Source: Rhizobium ruizarguesonis
GTDB lineage: Bacteria > Pseudomonadota > Alphaproteobacteria > Rhizobiales > Rhizobiaceae
Assembly: GCF_012349115.1 (NCBI RefSeq)
Contig: NZ_PQIG01000024.1
Location: 1-64,000 of the forward strand
Reading direction: 5' to 3'
DNA length: 64,000 bases
The translations under genes were made by a program, and so were the position numbers. Each line of letters starts with the position of its first letter. Within the stretch, counting starts at the first letter, position 1. Below the pieces are notes generated by a model that ran no database searches, was not told the origin of the DNA, and saw only the letters and a program-made list of their open reading frames with translations. Shown here piece after piece: positions 33,934 through 42,779 of this stretch.

Positions 33934-35001
33934 TCAGACTTTCTGGGGATCGGAAGAGGCGCTGGCGTTAGAGAGGTGGATCATCTGCCCCCAGTGCGCC
34001 GATCTCTTGATCGCTTCGACGACCCTGAGCGTAGCAAGGCCCTCCCGGCCACTCACCAGAGGCGTGGCATCGCCACGAATGACATCGCAAAAATGTCTGA
34101 GCTGAACGCAAAGGGGATCGGCTGCTGCGAAAGGCACGCGCTGCTCGGCAAGCGGCTCCAGCCAATCGGGCTTCGAAGGGCTCGTCCAAAGCGTCAGATC
34201 AGGAATTCCGAGCGAACCCTTGGTGCCGCCGATCTGGTAGCAGAATTGGTCGTAACGGGGAAAAGCAGGGTTTTCGCCGGTGGTCGTCTCCCAGCTCCAG
34301 GGCGCGGCCACGGCATCACTGCCGTTGAGAGTGGCAAGCACCCCGCTTTCGAAACGCAGCGTCACGACAGCCGTATCCTCGACGGCATGGTTCCGCACGG
34401 CGTGGGATTCCATCGCATGGACTGCTTCGACCTCGCCGAAGAAATATCGGAAGAGATCGACATCGTGGATCAGGTTGACGAAAACCGGGCCGGCGCCCGC
34501 CTCGCGCCGCCAGGGGATGTCGAAATAGTCGTCGGGCTTGGCGACCCAGAACGTGCCGTGCACCGTGAGGATCCGGCCAAGCGTTCCGCCGTCGACGATC
34601 TGTTTGACCACCTGGATCATCGGATTGTGGCGCCTGTGATGGCCGACGAGCAGCGGTATGCCTGCCTTCTCGCCGGCGGCAACCAGGGCCGCTGCAGCAT
34701 CGACATCGTCGGCGATCGGTTTCTCGATCAGGACAGGAATGCCGGCAGCGACGATCTCCATTCCGTTCTCAACGTGGAGCTGGTTCGGCGTTGCCACGAT
34801 GATGCCGTCAGGCCTGTCCTCGACGCGGATGTCTGAGAAGCTCCGGTACCATCGGGCGCCGACATTCTCGGCAAAGTCGCGACCGGCGGCAGAAGGATCG
34901 ATCACCGCCGAGAGAACGGTTCCGGGCTCGGAGATAATGCGCCCGACGTGGCGCCTGCCGATGAGGCCGGCTCCCATGACTGCAATCTCTATCGGCTTCA
35001 T
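33934..35001 (-). CDS. Gfo/Idh/MocA-family oxidoreductase
   Basis: A 355-residue NAD(P)-dependent dehydrogenase. VMGAGLIGRRHVGRIISEPG is the N-terminal Rossmann motif and PVLIEKPIADDVDAA the family EKP motif. The C-terminal domain carries HDVDLFRYFFGEVEAVHAME with the conserved D and H. Family members oxidise sugars, inositols and cyclic hydroxy acids. Its place in a shikimate/quinate-type operon suggests a ring-hydroxyl substrate. Confidence 0.85.
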   Translation of the reverse strand: MKPIEIAVMGAGLIGRRHVGRIISEPGTVLSAVIDPSAAGRDFAENVGARWYRSFSDIRVEDRPDGIIVATPNQLHVENGMEIVAAGIPVLIEKPIADDVDAAAALVAAGEKAGIPLLVGHHRRHNPMIQVVKQIVDGGTLGRILTVHGTFWVAKPDDYFDIPWRREAGAGPVFVNLIHDVDLFRYFFGEVEAVHAMESHAVRNHAVEDTAVVTLRFESGVLATLNGSDAVAAPWSWETTTGENPAFPRYDQFCYQIGGTKGSLGIPDLTLWTSPSKPDWLEPLAEQRVPFAAADPLCVQLRHFCDVIRGDATPLVSGREGLATLRVVEAIKRSAHWGQMIHLSNASASSDPQKV

Positions 35002-35045
35002 TGCCGGCTCCCATAATTTGCCAGAGGCATCGACCTTGAGACGCC

Positions 35046-35810
35046 TTACTTTCGCAGGATTTCTCCGAGGAATTTCCTGGTTCGCTCATGCTGTGGGTTG
35101 GTGAAGAACTCGGCCGGCGGGGCCTCCTCGACGATCGCGCCGCTGGCCATGAAAATCACGCGGTCTGCGACCTGGCGGGCAAAGCCCATTTCGTGGGTGA
35201 CGCAGATCATCGTCATGCCCTCGTCGGCGAGCGCAATCATCGTATCCAGCACCTCCTTGACCATCTCCGGATCAAGCGCCGATGTCGGCTCGTCGAACAG
35301 CATCACCTTCGGCCGCATGCAAAGCGCGCGGGCAATGGCGACGCGCTGCTGCTGGCCACCCGAAAGCTGCACCGGATATTTGTCGGCTTGCTCCAGGATC
35401 TTGACCCGCTCGAGCAGCCCGCGTGCCCGTTCCTCGGCCTCCGCCTTGCCGACGCCGATAGCCTTCATCGGCGCCAGCATGCAGTTCTGCAGCACCGTCA
35501 GATGCGGAAACAGATTGAACTGCTGGAAGACCATGCCGACCTCACGACGGATCGCATCGATGGTCTTGGCCTGATTGCTGAGAAGAATCCCGCCGACGCG
35601 GATTTCACCTTTCTCGTAGGTCTCCAGATGATTGATGCAACGGATGAGCGTCGACTTCCCACTACCGGAAGGCCCGCACAAGACGATCCTCTCGCCGCTA
35701 CGAACCGATATGTTGATGTCGTGCAGGGCTTGAAAAGCGCCATACCACTTCTCCACCCGCTCCATGGTGATCATCGTTTCTGCGCCTTGAGCAGGACTGG
35801 GACTGGTCAT
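35046..35810 (-). CDS. ABC transporter ATP-binding protein (polar-amino-acid family)
   Basis: A 254-residue ATPase starting [20 protein letters not shown]. Walker [14 protein letters not shown]-loop [11 protein letters not shown], signature [14 protein letters not shown], Walker [14 protein letters not shown] and the switch His (CVTHEMGFA) are all present. It matches the GlnQ/HisP branch that energises amino-acid-type importers. The open frame continues upstream in a phase that overlaps the permease gene, but the ATG at 35810 is where the family sequence begins. It works with the two permeases and the binding protein of this operon. Confidence 0.93.
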   Translation of the reverse strand: MTSPSPAQGAETMITMERVEKWYGAFQALHDINISVRSGERIVLCGPSGSGKSTLIRCINHLETYEKGEIRVGGILLSNQAKTIDAIRREVGMVFQQFNLFPHLTVLQNCMLAPMKAIGVGKAEAEERARGLLERVKILEQADKYPVQLSGGQQQRVAIARALCMRPKVMLFDEPTSALDPEMVKEVLDTMIALADEGMTMICVTHEMGFARQVADRVIFMASGAIVEEAPPAEFFTNPQHERTRKFLGEILRK

Positions 35811-35863
35811 CAGTAGAACTCCACGTTGGCGGGCTGGACCGCGTCGAAGACGAGGGATGCGGA

Positions 35864-36505
35864 TCAGCGCGCAGAGGCGGCAAACTTTCGTTCGAGGCGC
35901 GCGCCAAGGATCGTCAGTGGGCAGCACATCAGGAAATAGAGAGCGCCGACGATGCCGAAGACCGTCAGCGGTTGGAAGATCTGGTTGGAGATGATGTTGC
36001 CGGCCCGCGTCAGCTCGGTGAAGCCGACGATCGATGCCAGCGAGGTACCCTTGATCAGCTGCACGAGGAAACCGACCGTGGCTGGCAGCGAGATGCGCAG
36101 CGCCTGCGGCAGGATGACATCCCTCATGCGCGAGACGTATCTGAGGCTGAGAGCCTTTGCCGCTTCCGTCTGACCGCGCGGAACCGCTTCGATCGATCCG
36201 CGCCAGATCTCGCCGAGATAGGCGCTCGCATGCAGGGTCAGGCCGATGGCAACGGCCACCCAGGCATCGAGCATCAGCCCCAACAGCGCCAGACCGTAAT
36301 AGACGACGAAAAGCTGCATCAGCAGCGGTGTGCCCTGGAAGACGGCGATATAGGCGGCCGTGACGCGTTCCAGCAGCGGTATGCCCGAGGCGCGCGCAAG
36401 GGCGACGCCGAGCCCTGCAATGCCGCCGCAGACGAAGCCGACGGCGGACAGGACCACGGTCCACTTCAGGCCGATCAGGAGGAAGACGAATTCGTCGTGA
36501 CCCAT
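35864..36505 (-). CDS. ABC transporter permease (HisM/GlnP type)
   Basis: A 213-residue membrane protein with about five transmembrane segments ([40 protein letters not shown], and others) and the EAA-type loop [20 protein letters not shown] that contacts the ATPase. Partner of the permease at 36516, 10 bases away. Confidence 0.92.
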   Translation of the reverse strand: MGHDEFVFLLIGLKWTVVLSAVGFVCGGIAGLGVALARASGIPLLERVTAAYIAVFQGTPLLMQLFVVYYGLALLGLMLDAWVAVAIGLTLHASAYLGEIWRGSIEAVPRGQTEAAKALSLRYVSRMRDVILPQALRISLPATVGFLVQLIKGTSLASIVGFTELTRAGNIISNQIFQPLTVFGIVGALYFLMCCPLTILGARLERKFAASAR

Positions 36506-36515
36506 GGAATTCCTC

Positions 36516-37184
36516 CTACTTGACCGGATATTTGAAGTAGCGCGCCGAAAACAGCGCGAAGATGCGCATCATCAGCCAGGAGATCACGAAATAGAAAACC
36601 GTGACCGTGAAGTAGACCTCGAAGCTGCGGAAGCTCTCCGACTCGATGCGCTGCGATACGGAGGTCAGCTCGTAGGCCGAAATCGCCGATGCAATGCTGG
36701 TGGTGAGCGTCAGGAGGACGAACTGGCTCGTCAGCGACGGATAGATCGCCCGCAATGCCGGCTTGAGAATGATCAGACGGAAGACCTGAGCCTTGTGCAG
36801 ACCAAGGGCGAGCCCCGCTTCCATCTGTCCCTTCGGGATCGACTGAACGCCGCCCCGAATGATCTCGATGGCATAGGCACCACCGTTGATGCCGAGCGCG
36901 ATAATCGCCGTCGGCGTCGGATCCAGCCTGATGCCCGTCAGCGGAAGCGCAAAATAGATGAAGAAGATCTGCACCAGAAAAGGTGTGTTGCGGATCAGTT
37001 CGACGAAGGCGATGACCAGCCATCGCGCCGGTTTGAGCGCAGAGTCGCGCAGCGCAACGCCGCCAATTCCAATGATGATCGCCAGCAGCATCCCACAAAT
37101 GGCAAGCAAGAATGTCCCGAGACAGCCAAGCAGAAGGCTCGGCAGGCCATCTATGACCGGGGTGAAATCCAACTTATAATTCAT
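36516..37184 (-). CDS. ABC transporter permease (HisQ/GlnP type)
   Basis: A 222-residue inner-membrane permease. The ATG at 37184 has a GGAAGGA ribosome site and gives MNYKLDFTPVIDGLPSLLLG; the longer frame to 37277 adds a soluble stretch that overlaps aroQ. RNTPFLVQIFFIYFALPLTG and the EAA loop YAIEIIRGGVQSIPKGQMEA are typical. Forms the channel with the permease at 35864. Confidence 0.92.
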   Translation of the reverse strand: MNYKLDFTPVIDGLPSLLLGCLGTFLLAICGMLLAIIIGIGGVALRDSALKPARWLVIAFVELIRNTPFLVQIFFIYFALPLTGIRLDPTPTAIIALGINGGAYAIEIIRGGVQSIPKGQMEAGLALGLHKAQVFRLIILKPALRAIYPSLTSQFVLLTLTTSIASAISAYELTSVSQRIESESFRSFEVYFTVTVFYFVISWLMMRIFALFSARYFKYPVK

Positions 37185-37215
37185 GGCGATCCTTCCGGTC
37201 CGTCTTCCTGAAAGT

Positions 37216-37659
37216 TCAGTCCCGCTTGACCATTCCTGCCATCGCCTGGATAGCGAGTTCGTAGCCGTCGGCTCCAAAGCCGATCATGATGGCGGTGGCA
37301 ACGCGCGAGATCAGCGAATTGTGGTAGATGCTCTCGCGCGCATGAACATTCGAAATGTGCAGTTCGATCTTCGGCGGGTCGAACATTTTCAACGCATCCA
37401 GAAGAGCGATCGATGTGAACGTATAACCGGCAGGATTGATGATGATGCCGCAGGCGTCGGTCCTGGCCTGATGCACGCTCTCCACCAGTTCGCCCTCGAA
37501 ATTGGTCTGGCGAAACTCGACGTCGAATCCCAGGGCCTTTGCCTTGGTCACGCACCGTTTCCTGATATCGGCAAGCGTCGTGGTCCCATAGATTGCCGGC
37601 TCGCGCTGACCGAGAAGATTGAGGTTCGGTCCATTGAGCACAAAGATTGGCTTGTTCAT
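37216..37659 (-). CDS. aroQ: Type II 3-dehydroquinate dehydratase
   Basis: A 147-residue enzyme that interconverts 3-dehydroquinate and 3-dehydroshikimate. FVLNGPNLNLLGQREPAIYG carries the catalytic Tyr, and ELHISNVHARESIYHNSLIS the catalytic His and Arg region. The start at 37659 (MNKPIFVLNG) is family-typical. Two positions differ from common AroQ: the substrate-loop sequence is AGYTFTSIALLDAL where GAYTHTSIALRDAL is usual (H to F and R to L), so its efficiency or preference may be changed. In this operon the catabolic direction is more likely than biosynthesis. Confidence 0.9.
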   Translation of the reverse strand: MNKPIFVLNGPNLNLLGQREPAIYGTTTLADIRKRCVTKAKALGFDVEFRQTNFEGELVESVHQARTDACGIIINPAGYTFTSIALLDALKMFDPPKIELHISNVHARESIYHNSLISRVATAIMIGFGADGYELAIQAMAGMVKRD

Positions 37660-37769
37660 GATCGCGCTCCCGGACGCGGGCCGAAGCCGGTCTCGAAACA
37701 TGATGGTAGCGTTGGCGGGCATCACCAGGGATGCCCACCTCCTCGACTAAATTCTCGATTTATGAGCTT

Positions 37770-38600
37770 TCAGTTCGCCGCGAACGGAATGCCTTCCAGC
37801 TTTTCCGGGAATTCCGGAACTGGAACCTTCATCCACTTGTCGTAGACGGTCTTGAGTTCGCCGTTTGCCTTGATCTTGTCGATAAAGGTGTTGATCGCCG
37901 CATTGATTTCCTTTTCGCCGAGACGCGTGCAAGCACCGTTATAGAGCTTCTGGAATTCAAGCTTGTTTTCGAATTCGCCCGGACGGGCTTTCTCTACTCG
38001 GTCCATATAGAAAATGTTGCCACCAAGCGTCTCGACCTGGCCGGACACCAGGGCCTGGACGCTCGCGGCGTCTCCATCATAGCGCCGGATGGTGGTGCTC
38101 GGCGGCGCGTTCTTGGTGACCTGCGTGTCCTGAGCAGCACCCTTGGCGACGCCGACAGTGAACTTGGCCATGTCGGCATTCGTCTTGATCTCAGCCGATT
38201 TCGGACCAATCAGAACGATCGCGTTGGCAACATAGGGCTTGCTGAACTGCACGGCCTTTGCGCGATCCGGCAGCATCGCCATCGTGGCAAACAGAACGTC
38301 GACACGGCCGGCCGTCAGTGCGGGAATGCGATTGTTGACTTCAAGTGGCACGAACTCGACGGAAACACCCAGTTCCTTGGCAAACAGCGTTGCGATGTCG
38401 GCATCGAGGCCGTCCTGTTTGCCGCCGCTGGTCACAAAGCCCCAGGGCGGATTGTCACCCTGAATCCCGACGATGATCTTGCCGCGAGCCTTGATTTCAT
38501 CAGGCGTGATAGCGGCGGCCGGTTGCGCCAGGGTGACGGCAGCCACCAGGGCCGCGGTTCCGAGCATCGCGTTTCGGCGCGTTAGCAAAGACTTGAACAT
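37770..38600 (-). CDS. ABC transporter substrate-binding protein
   Basis: A 276-residue periplasmic protein of the amino-acid-binding family 3. The N-terminus MFKSLLTRRNAMLGTAALVA is a signal peptide with a probable cleavage after QPAAA. VGIQGDNPPWGFVTSGGKQD, GLDADIATLFAKELG and PLEVNNRIPALTAGRVDVLF are the usual ligand-site strands. The ATG at 38600 follows AGGAGGAGGAG. First gene of the minus-strand operon (binding protein, aroQ, two permeases, ATPase, two dehydrogenases), so the ligand is probably quinate, shikimate or a similar hydroxy acid rather than an amino acid. Confidence 0.9.
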   Translation of the reverse strand: MFKSLLTRRNAMLGTAALVAAVTLAQPAAAITPDEIKARGKIIVGIQGDNPPWGFVTSGGKQDGLDADIATLFAKELGVSVEFVPLEVNNRIPALTAGRVDVLFATMAMLPDRAKAVQFSKPYVANAIVLIGPKSAEIKTNADMAKFTVGVAKGAAQDTQVTKNAPPSTTIRRYDGDAASVQALVSGQVETLGGNIFYMDRVEKARPGEFENKLEFQKLYNGACTRLGEKEINAAINTFIDKIKANGELKTVYDKWMKVPVPEFPEKLEGIPFAAN

Positions 38601-38708
38601 GTAACTCCTCCTCCTTTGGCGGTCATTCGACCGGACAGCCACCTCACCTTTGACTGTGGAAGAAATGATTGCCAGAGAAGGACTCTCAAATCAACAGAGT
38701 TTTTCAAA

Positions 38709-38720
38709 ATCATATGAGAA
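38709..38720. promoter_or_regulatory. Candidate GntR operator in the divergent promoter region
   Basis: ATCATATGAGAA lies between the importer operon (start 38600) and the dehydroshikimate dehydratase gene (start 38849). Its exact reverse complement, TTCTCATATGAT, occurs upstream of the GntR gene at 42271. Sharing a 12-base word with a TCATATGA core in these two regulatory regions suggests a common operator for the GntR pair. Confidence 0.45.
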
Positions 38721-38848
38721 TTTATCATAAGACACGCTATTTGAATTCCTCACGACATTTGCCATAATAGTAGCGAGCGGTTTTCCTGGAACGCATTGTC
38801 GTGTTCGGCGCTCGTTTAATCCCGCACGGATATCGGAAGGGCTTTGAC

Positions 38849-40744
38849 ATGAGGACCTCGATTGCGACTGTCACGATCAGCGGCGAACTGCCGGAGAAGC
38901 TCGAGGCGATCGCCCGGGCGGGCTTCGACGGCGTCGAGATCTTCGAGAATGATTTCCTCGCCTTCGACGGAAGCCCGGCCGATGTCGGAAAACTCGTCCG
39001 CGACCATGGCCTGGAGATCACCCTGTTTCAGCCATTTCGTGATTTCGAAGGCATGCCGGAGCCGCTGCGGAGCCGTACTTTTGACCGCGCGGAACGGAAG
39101 TTCGACGTCATGCAGCAGCTCGGAACGGACCTGGTGCTCGTCTGCTCCAACGTCTCGCCGGCCGCCATCGGCGGCATCGACCGGGCAGCAGAGGACTTTC
39201 ATGAACTCGGCGAGCGTGCCGCCAGGCGTGGACTGAGGGTGGGCTACGAGGCGCTTGCCTGGGGTCGCCATATCAGCGACCATCGCGACGCCTGGGAGAT
39301 CGTGCGTCGCGCCGATCATCCAAATGTCGGCCTTATCCTCGACAGCTTCCACACCTTGTCACGCAAGATCGACGTCAATTCCATCCGCTCGATTCCCAAG
39401 GAGAAGATCTTCATCGTCCAGCTTGCCGATGCTCCGCTGATCGACATGGACCTGCTCTATTGGAGCCGCCACTTCCGAAACATGCCGGGTGAAGGCGACC
39501 TGCCCGTCACGGCGTTCACCGAAGCCGTCGCGGCGACAGGGTATGACGGGTATTTCTCCCTGGAAATTTTCAACGACCAGTTTCGAGGTGGTTTGTCGCG
39601 GGCGATTGCCGCCGACGGCCACCGCTCGCTGATCTATCTTGGCGATCAGGTGCGCCGCCATCTCGGCATCGGCAGCATGACCGGGGCGGCGATGCCGGAA
39701 AGGCCTTCCGTCAAGGGCGTCGGCTTCGTCGAGTTTGCAACGGACGAGGAAGATGAAGTCGAGCTGGTTGCCTTGCTGCGCACGCTGGGATTCAAAAAGA
39801 CGGCGGTCCACCGCACGAAAAAGGTCTCCCTCTTCGAGCAGGGCGAGATCCGGATCCTCGTCAATGTCGATCAGGCAGGATTTGCCAACGCCGCCTACGC
39901 CGTTCACGGTACTTTTGCATATGCCATGGCCCTGATCGTCGACGATGCGGCAAAGGCCTATGAGCGGGCGCTCGCCTTGGATGCCGAGCCATTCATCCAG
40001 CCTGTCGCAGATGGTGAGCTCGAGCTGCCTGCCATTCGGGGTGTGGGGGGCGGGATCATCTATCTCATCGATGACAAGAGCGCATTGGGTCGTTTCTCCG
40101 AAATCGACTTTCAGCCGGTCACGGACGACAGCGACGCGCCGTCGGCAGGCCTTTTGCGCATTGATCACGTCGCCCAGACGGTCGGCTACGATGAAATGCT
40201 CACCTGGCTTTTGTTCTACACGTCCATTTTCGAGACGCGGAAGACCCCGATGGTCGATATCATCGATCCGGCCGGGGTGGTCCGCAGCCAAGTCGTCGAG
40301 AACGACACCGGGGCGCTGCGCATTACCATGAACGGCGCCGAGAACCGCCGCACGCTGGCCGGACATTTCATGGCCGAGAAATTCGGAGCCGGCATACAGC
40401 ACCTGGCGTTTTTGACCGACGACATCTTTGCGACCGCCGAAAACCTTCGTGTTTGCGGTTTCAGATCGCTGCACATTTCGCCGAACTACTACGATGACGT
40501 CGAAGCACGGTTCGGCCTCGATCCTGCACTGACCGAGCGGCTGAAGGCGGAAAACATCCTCTATGACCGGGACGAGCATGGCGAATATTTCCAGCTCTAT
40601 AGCGGAACATATGGAGAGGGTTTCTTTTTCGAGATCGTCGAGCGCCGCGGCTACCGTGGCTACGGCGCGCCGAACGCTATTTTCCGGATCGCCGCTTTGA
40701 AGAAACAGATGCGTCCGGAAGGAATTCCGAAAGACGCCTCCTGA
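38849..40744 (+). CDS. quiC: 3-dehydroshikimate dehydratase, two-domain QuiC1/QsuB type
   Basis: A 631-residue fusion. Residues 1-280 are a sugar-phosphate-isomerase-like TIM barrel whose metal ligands can be read as Glu134 (VGYEALAWG), Asp165 (LILDSFHT), Gln191 (FIVQLADAP) and Glu239 (FSLEIFND). Residues about 300-620 are a 4-hydroxyphenylpyruvate-dioxygenase-like vicinal-oxygen-chelate domain (GAGIQHLAFLTDDIFATAEN, GFFFEIVERRGYRGYG). This architecture is that of dehydroshikimate dehydratases that make protocatechuate, the substrate of PcaHG encoded 9 kb away. The ATG at 38849 begins the barrel. It is divergent from the importer operon. Confidence 0.9.
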   Translation: MRTSIATVTISGELPEKLEAIARAGFDGVEIFENDFLAFDGSPADVGKLVRDHGLEITLFQPFRDFEGMPEPLRSRTFDRAERKFDVMQQLGTDLVLVCSNVSPAAIGGIDRAAEDFHELGERAARRGLRVGYEALAWGRHISDHRDAWEIVRRADHPNVGLILDSFHTLSRKIDVNSIRSIPKEKIFIVQLADAPLIDMDLLYWSRHFRNMPGEGDLPVTAFTEAVAATGYDGYFSLEIFNDQFRGGLSRAIAADGHRSLIYLGDQVRRHLGIGSMTGAAMPERPSVKGVGFVEFATDEEDEVELVALLRTLGFKKTAVHRTKKVSLFEQGEIRILVNVDQAGFANAAYAVHGTFAYAMALIVDDAAKAYERALALDAEPFIQPVADGELELPAIRGVGGGIIYLIDDKSALGRFSEIDFQPVTDDSDAPSAGLLRIDHVAQTVGYDEMLTWLLFYTSIFETRKTPMVDIIDPAGVVRSQVVENDTGALRITMNGAENRRTLAGHFMAEKFGAGIQHLAFLTDDIFATAENLRVCGFRSLHISPNYYDDVEARFGLDPALTERLKAENILYDRDEHGEYFQLYSGTYGEGFFFEIVERRGYRGYGAPNAIFRIAALKKQMRPEGIPKDAS

Positions 40745-40749
40745 GGCCC

Positions 40750-40858
40750 TGGTTTAGAGCGGTTCAGCTTTTCATGGAGCGCAGAGCCACTCTAAGCTTT
40801 TGTTTTTACGCATTCCGGACGGAAAACCACTTCGCACTTTCCTGGAAATGCTCTAGCG
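40750..40858. repeat. Rhizobial intergenic mosaic repeat
   Basis: The stretch beginning TTTAGAGCGGTTCAGCTTTT and ending GGAAATGCTCTAG is a short non-coding element seen many times between genes in rhizobial genomes. It lies between two convergent genes and can fold into hairpins that may act as terminators. Confidence 0.55.
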
Positions 40859-41527
40859 AATCCGGCCGCTCTTGAGCACATGCTCCACGCCGCTTTGAAC
40901 GTGCCGTTTGACGACGTCGGTCGCACCCGCGACGTCGCGCTGAATGGAAAGTTCAAACAAAAGCCGGTGGTCATCGACGACTGGCTTGCCGCGAAAACTC
41001 TCGGCCAGCATATGGTAACGAAGAAAGCGATCGAAGACCGACGACAATGTCGCCATCAGCGTCGCTGAATTGCAGGCCGAGACGATCGCCTGATGGAACT
41101 CCCAGTCGTATCGGACCCAGTCGACTGTCCGCGACACGTCGCCGGCAAGGAGCTTGCGTTCGGCGGCAGCCAGCCGGTGATGGGCGGCGACGATACGCCC
41201 CTCCCATTCGAGATTTCCCGCAGCGAAGGCAAGGCCGATCGCATGCGTTTCAAGAACGATCCTGAGGTCGGCGAGCTCGAGGAGTTCTCGGCGCGACGCA
41301 GGGCTGACCTCAAAGCCACGCTGCCCCTCGGCGACAACGAGGTTTTCCGTGGTCAGGCGGCTCAGAATTTCACGCAGCGATGAAATGCCGATGGAGTAAC
41401 GCTCCTTTGCCTGCTCCAGCTTGATCTTGGCTCCCGGCGGCAATGTCCCGGATATGATATCCTCGCGGATCTGCCGGAAGACGACATCGCTTACTGTTTC
41501 AGCCGGGTCGTGGACTTGCTTGAGCAT
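40853..41527 (-). CDS. GntR-family regulator (FCD type), copy 1
   Basis: A 224-residue regulator. Residues 15-70 are the winged HTH (VVFRQIREDIISGTLPPGAK, SSLREILSRLTTENLVVAEG), and the rest is the all-helical FCD ligand domain with conserved D and H residues (DLRIVLETHAIG, DWEFHQAIVSAC). It is closely similar to the next gene, its tandem paralogue. It probably responds to an intermediate of the shikimate/quinate-protocatechuate route encoded beside it. Confidence 0.88.
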   Translation of the reverse strand: MLKQVHDPAETVSDVVFRQIREDIISGTLPPGAKIKLEQAKERYSIGISSLREILSRLTTENLVVAEGQRGFEVSPASRRELLELADLRIVLETHAIGLAFAAGNLEWEGRIVAAHHRLAAAERKLLAGDVSRTVDWVRYDWEFHQAIVSACNSATLMATLSSVFDRFLRYHMLAESFRGKPVVDDHRLLFELSIQRDVAGATDVVKRHVQSGVEHVLKSGRIR

Positions 41528-41602
41528 GGCTTTTCCTGGTTTTGCCGAAATGTCATCTGTGTTGGTGGACCTAAAGCGCGAAGAGAAACCTCCGGATCAT
41601 CT

Positions 41603-42271
41603 CTATTTCAGCGTCCCTCTTGCCAGCGCATGTTCGACCCCGCCCTGGATATGCAGCACAAGCACGCGCTTGGCCGTCTCCGCGTCACGTCGCAATGCCG
41701 CATCCAAAAGCTGCTGATGTTCATTGGCCGCGACATCGCCTCGATAGGACAAGGCGACCATCTGATATCTGAGATATCTGTCGAAGATCACCGAGTGCGT
41801 CTCCATCAGCAGTTTCGACCCGCAGGCGGATATCAGCGCTTGGTGAAACTCCCAGTCGTAACGCTTCCAGTCCTCCGCCCTGCTGGTGTCGCCCGATGCC
41901 ATCACCTGTTCCATCCGTGCCAATTTGTAATGCGCCGAGACCAGGGGAGCCTCCCATTCAACGTCGCCATGCACGAACGACTGTTCCAGCGCATGTGTTT
42001 CCAGGAGAAGCCTGAGTGCCGCTGTCTCCTTGAGGTCTGAAACGGACACCGGAGACACTTCGAAACCTTTTTGTCCCTCGGCAACGACAAGCCCCTCGGA
42101 GGACAGCCGATTCAGCACTTCTCGAAGCGTACTGATGCTGGTCTCGTAGGACTCCTTCAAGCTTTCCAACTTCAACTTTTGTCCTGGCGCCAGCCGACCA
42201 AAAATAATGTCGGCCCGAATGCGCCTGTAGCTGCTCTCGGCAATGGTCTCGTTTATAACCGGCTGCAACAT
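41603..42271 (-). CDS. GntR-family regulator (FCD type), copy 2
   Basis: A 222-residue paralogue of the preceding regulator (ISTLREVLNRLSSEGLVVAE, ALRLLLETHALEQSF, DWEFHQALISACGSK). The start MLQPVINETIAESSYRRIRA at 42271 matches copy 1; the frame open to 42331 adds a basic, non-conserved tail. A TTCTCATATGAT word lies about 90 bases upstream. Two similar regulators in tandem may recognise different ligands or form heterodimers. Confidence 0.88.
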   Translation of the reverse strand: MLQPVINETIAESSYRRIRADIIFGRLAPGQKLKLESLKESYETSISTLREVLNRLSSEGLVVAEGQKGFEVSPVSVSDLKETAALRLLLETHALEQSFVHGDVEWEAPLVSAHYKLARMEQVMASGDTSRAEDWKRYDWEFHQALISACGSKLLMETHSVIFDRYLRYQMVALSYRGDVAANEHQQLLDAALRRDAETAKRVLVLHIQGGVEHALARGTLK

Positions 42272-42361
42272 GGCGAGTCTCTTATATTTTCTGTTTCGTC
42301 GGATATATCTCTTTCTGGCCTTCTCAATCAAGGAAGCATTCGCAGAATGGGAATTAGAATT

Positions 42362-42373
42362 TTCTCATATGAT
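42362..42373. promoter_or_regulatory. Candidate GntR operator upstream of the GntR pair
   Basis: TTCTCATATGAT is the exact reverse complement of the word at 38709-38720. It contains the palindrome TCATATGA. Its position fits autoregulation of the GntR genes. Confidence 0.45.
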
Positions 42374-42779
42374 GCTGGTTTTTCCGGAGAACGTGGAGCC
42401 GACCGGGTCGAGCAGGGCCTGACCACAATACAGGTGCCCCATGCCTGTTAGACCAAGCCCTTTGGCCCGGCTTGCGTACTGCTCAAAAAACTGGATTTTT
42501 CGGCTCAACAGGGCAGCAATTGTTTTTTCAATCGCGCGCAACCATCTAATAGGCATGACATACGGGAAAATCCCGCGCTCAGCAGCCCGTTTACCGAAAA
42601 CGAACCATACTGGGTTGCTTTCCGAAGCGAAAGCCGATTGCTTAGGAAAATCTACTTCTTCTTCCGCTAGCGGTTAGGAGAATGAAAGGGGGCACAGGCA
42701 AACCCGTGGAATTCTACTGCTTCGCATCGGGATGAACAATGACTACGATGGCGACGTGGGAAGGCCGGTTTGAAGAACG
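42374..42779. other. Intergenic stretch with no supported gene
   Basis: About 400 bases between the divergent GntR and metallohydrolase genes. A 63-codon minus-strand frame is present but has no ribosome site or recognisable sequence. Composition is uneven, with several short A/T runs. Confidence 0.35.

Noticed and set aside
39359..40579. 406-codon minus-strand frame across the dehydroshikimate dehydratase gene
   Set aside because: The plus strand carries the four metal ligands and the second domain; the opposite frame has no recognisable feature.
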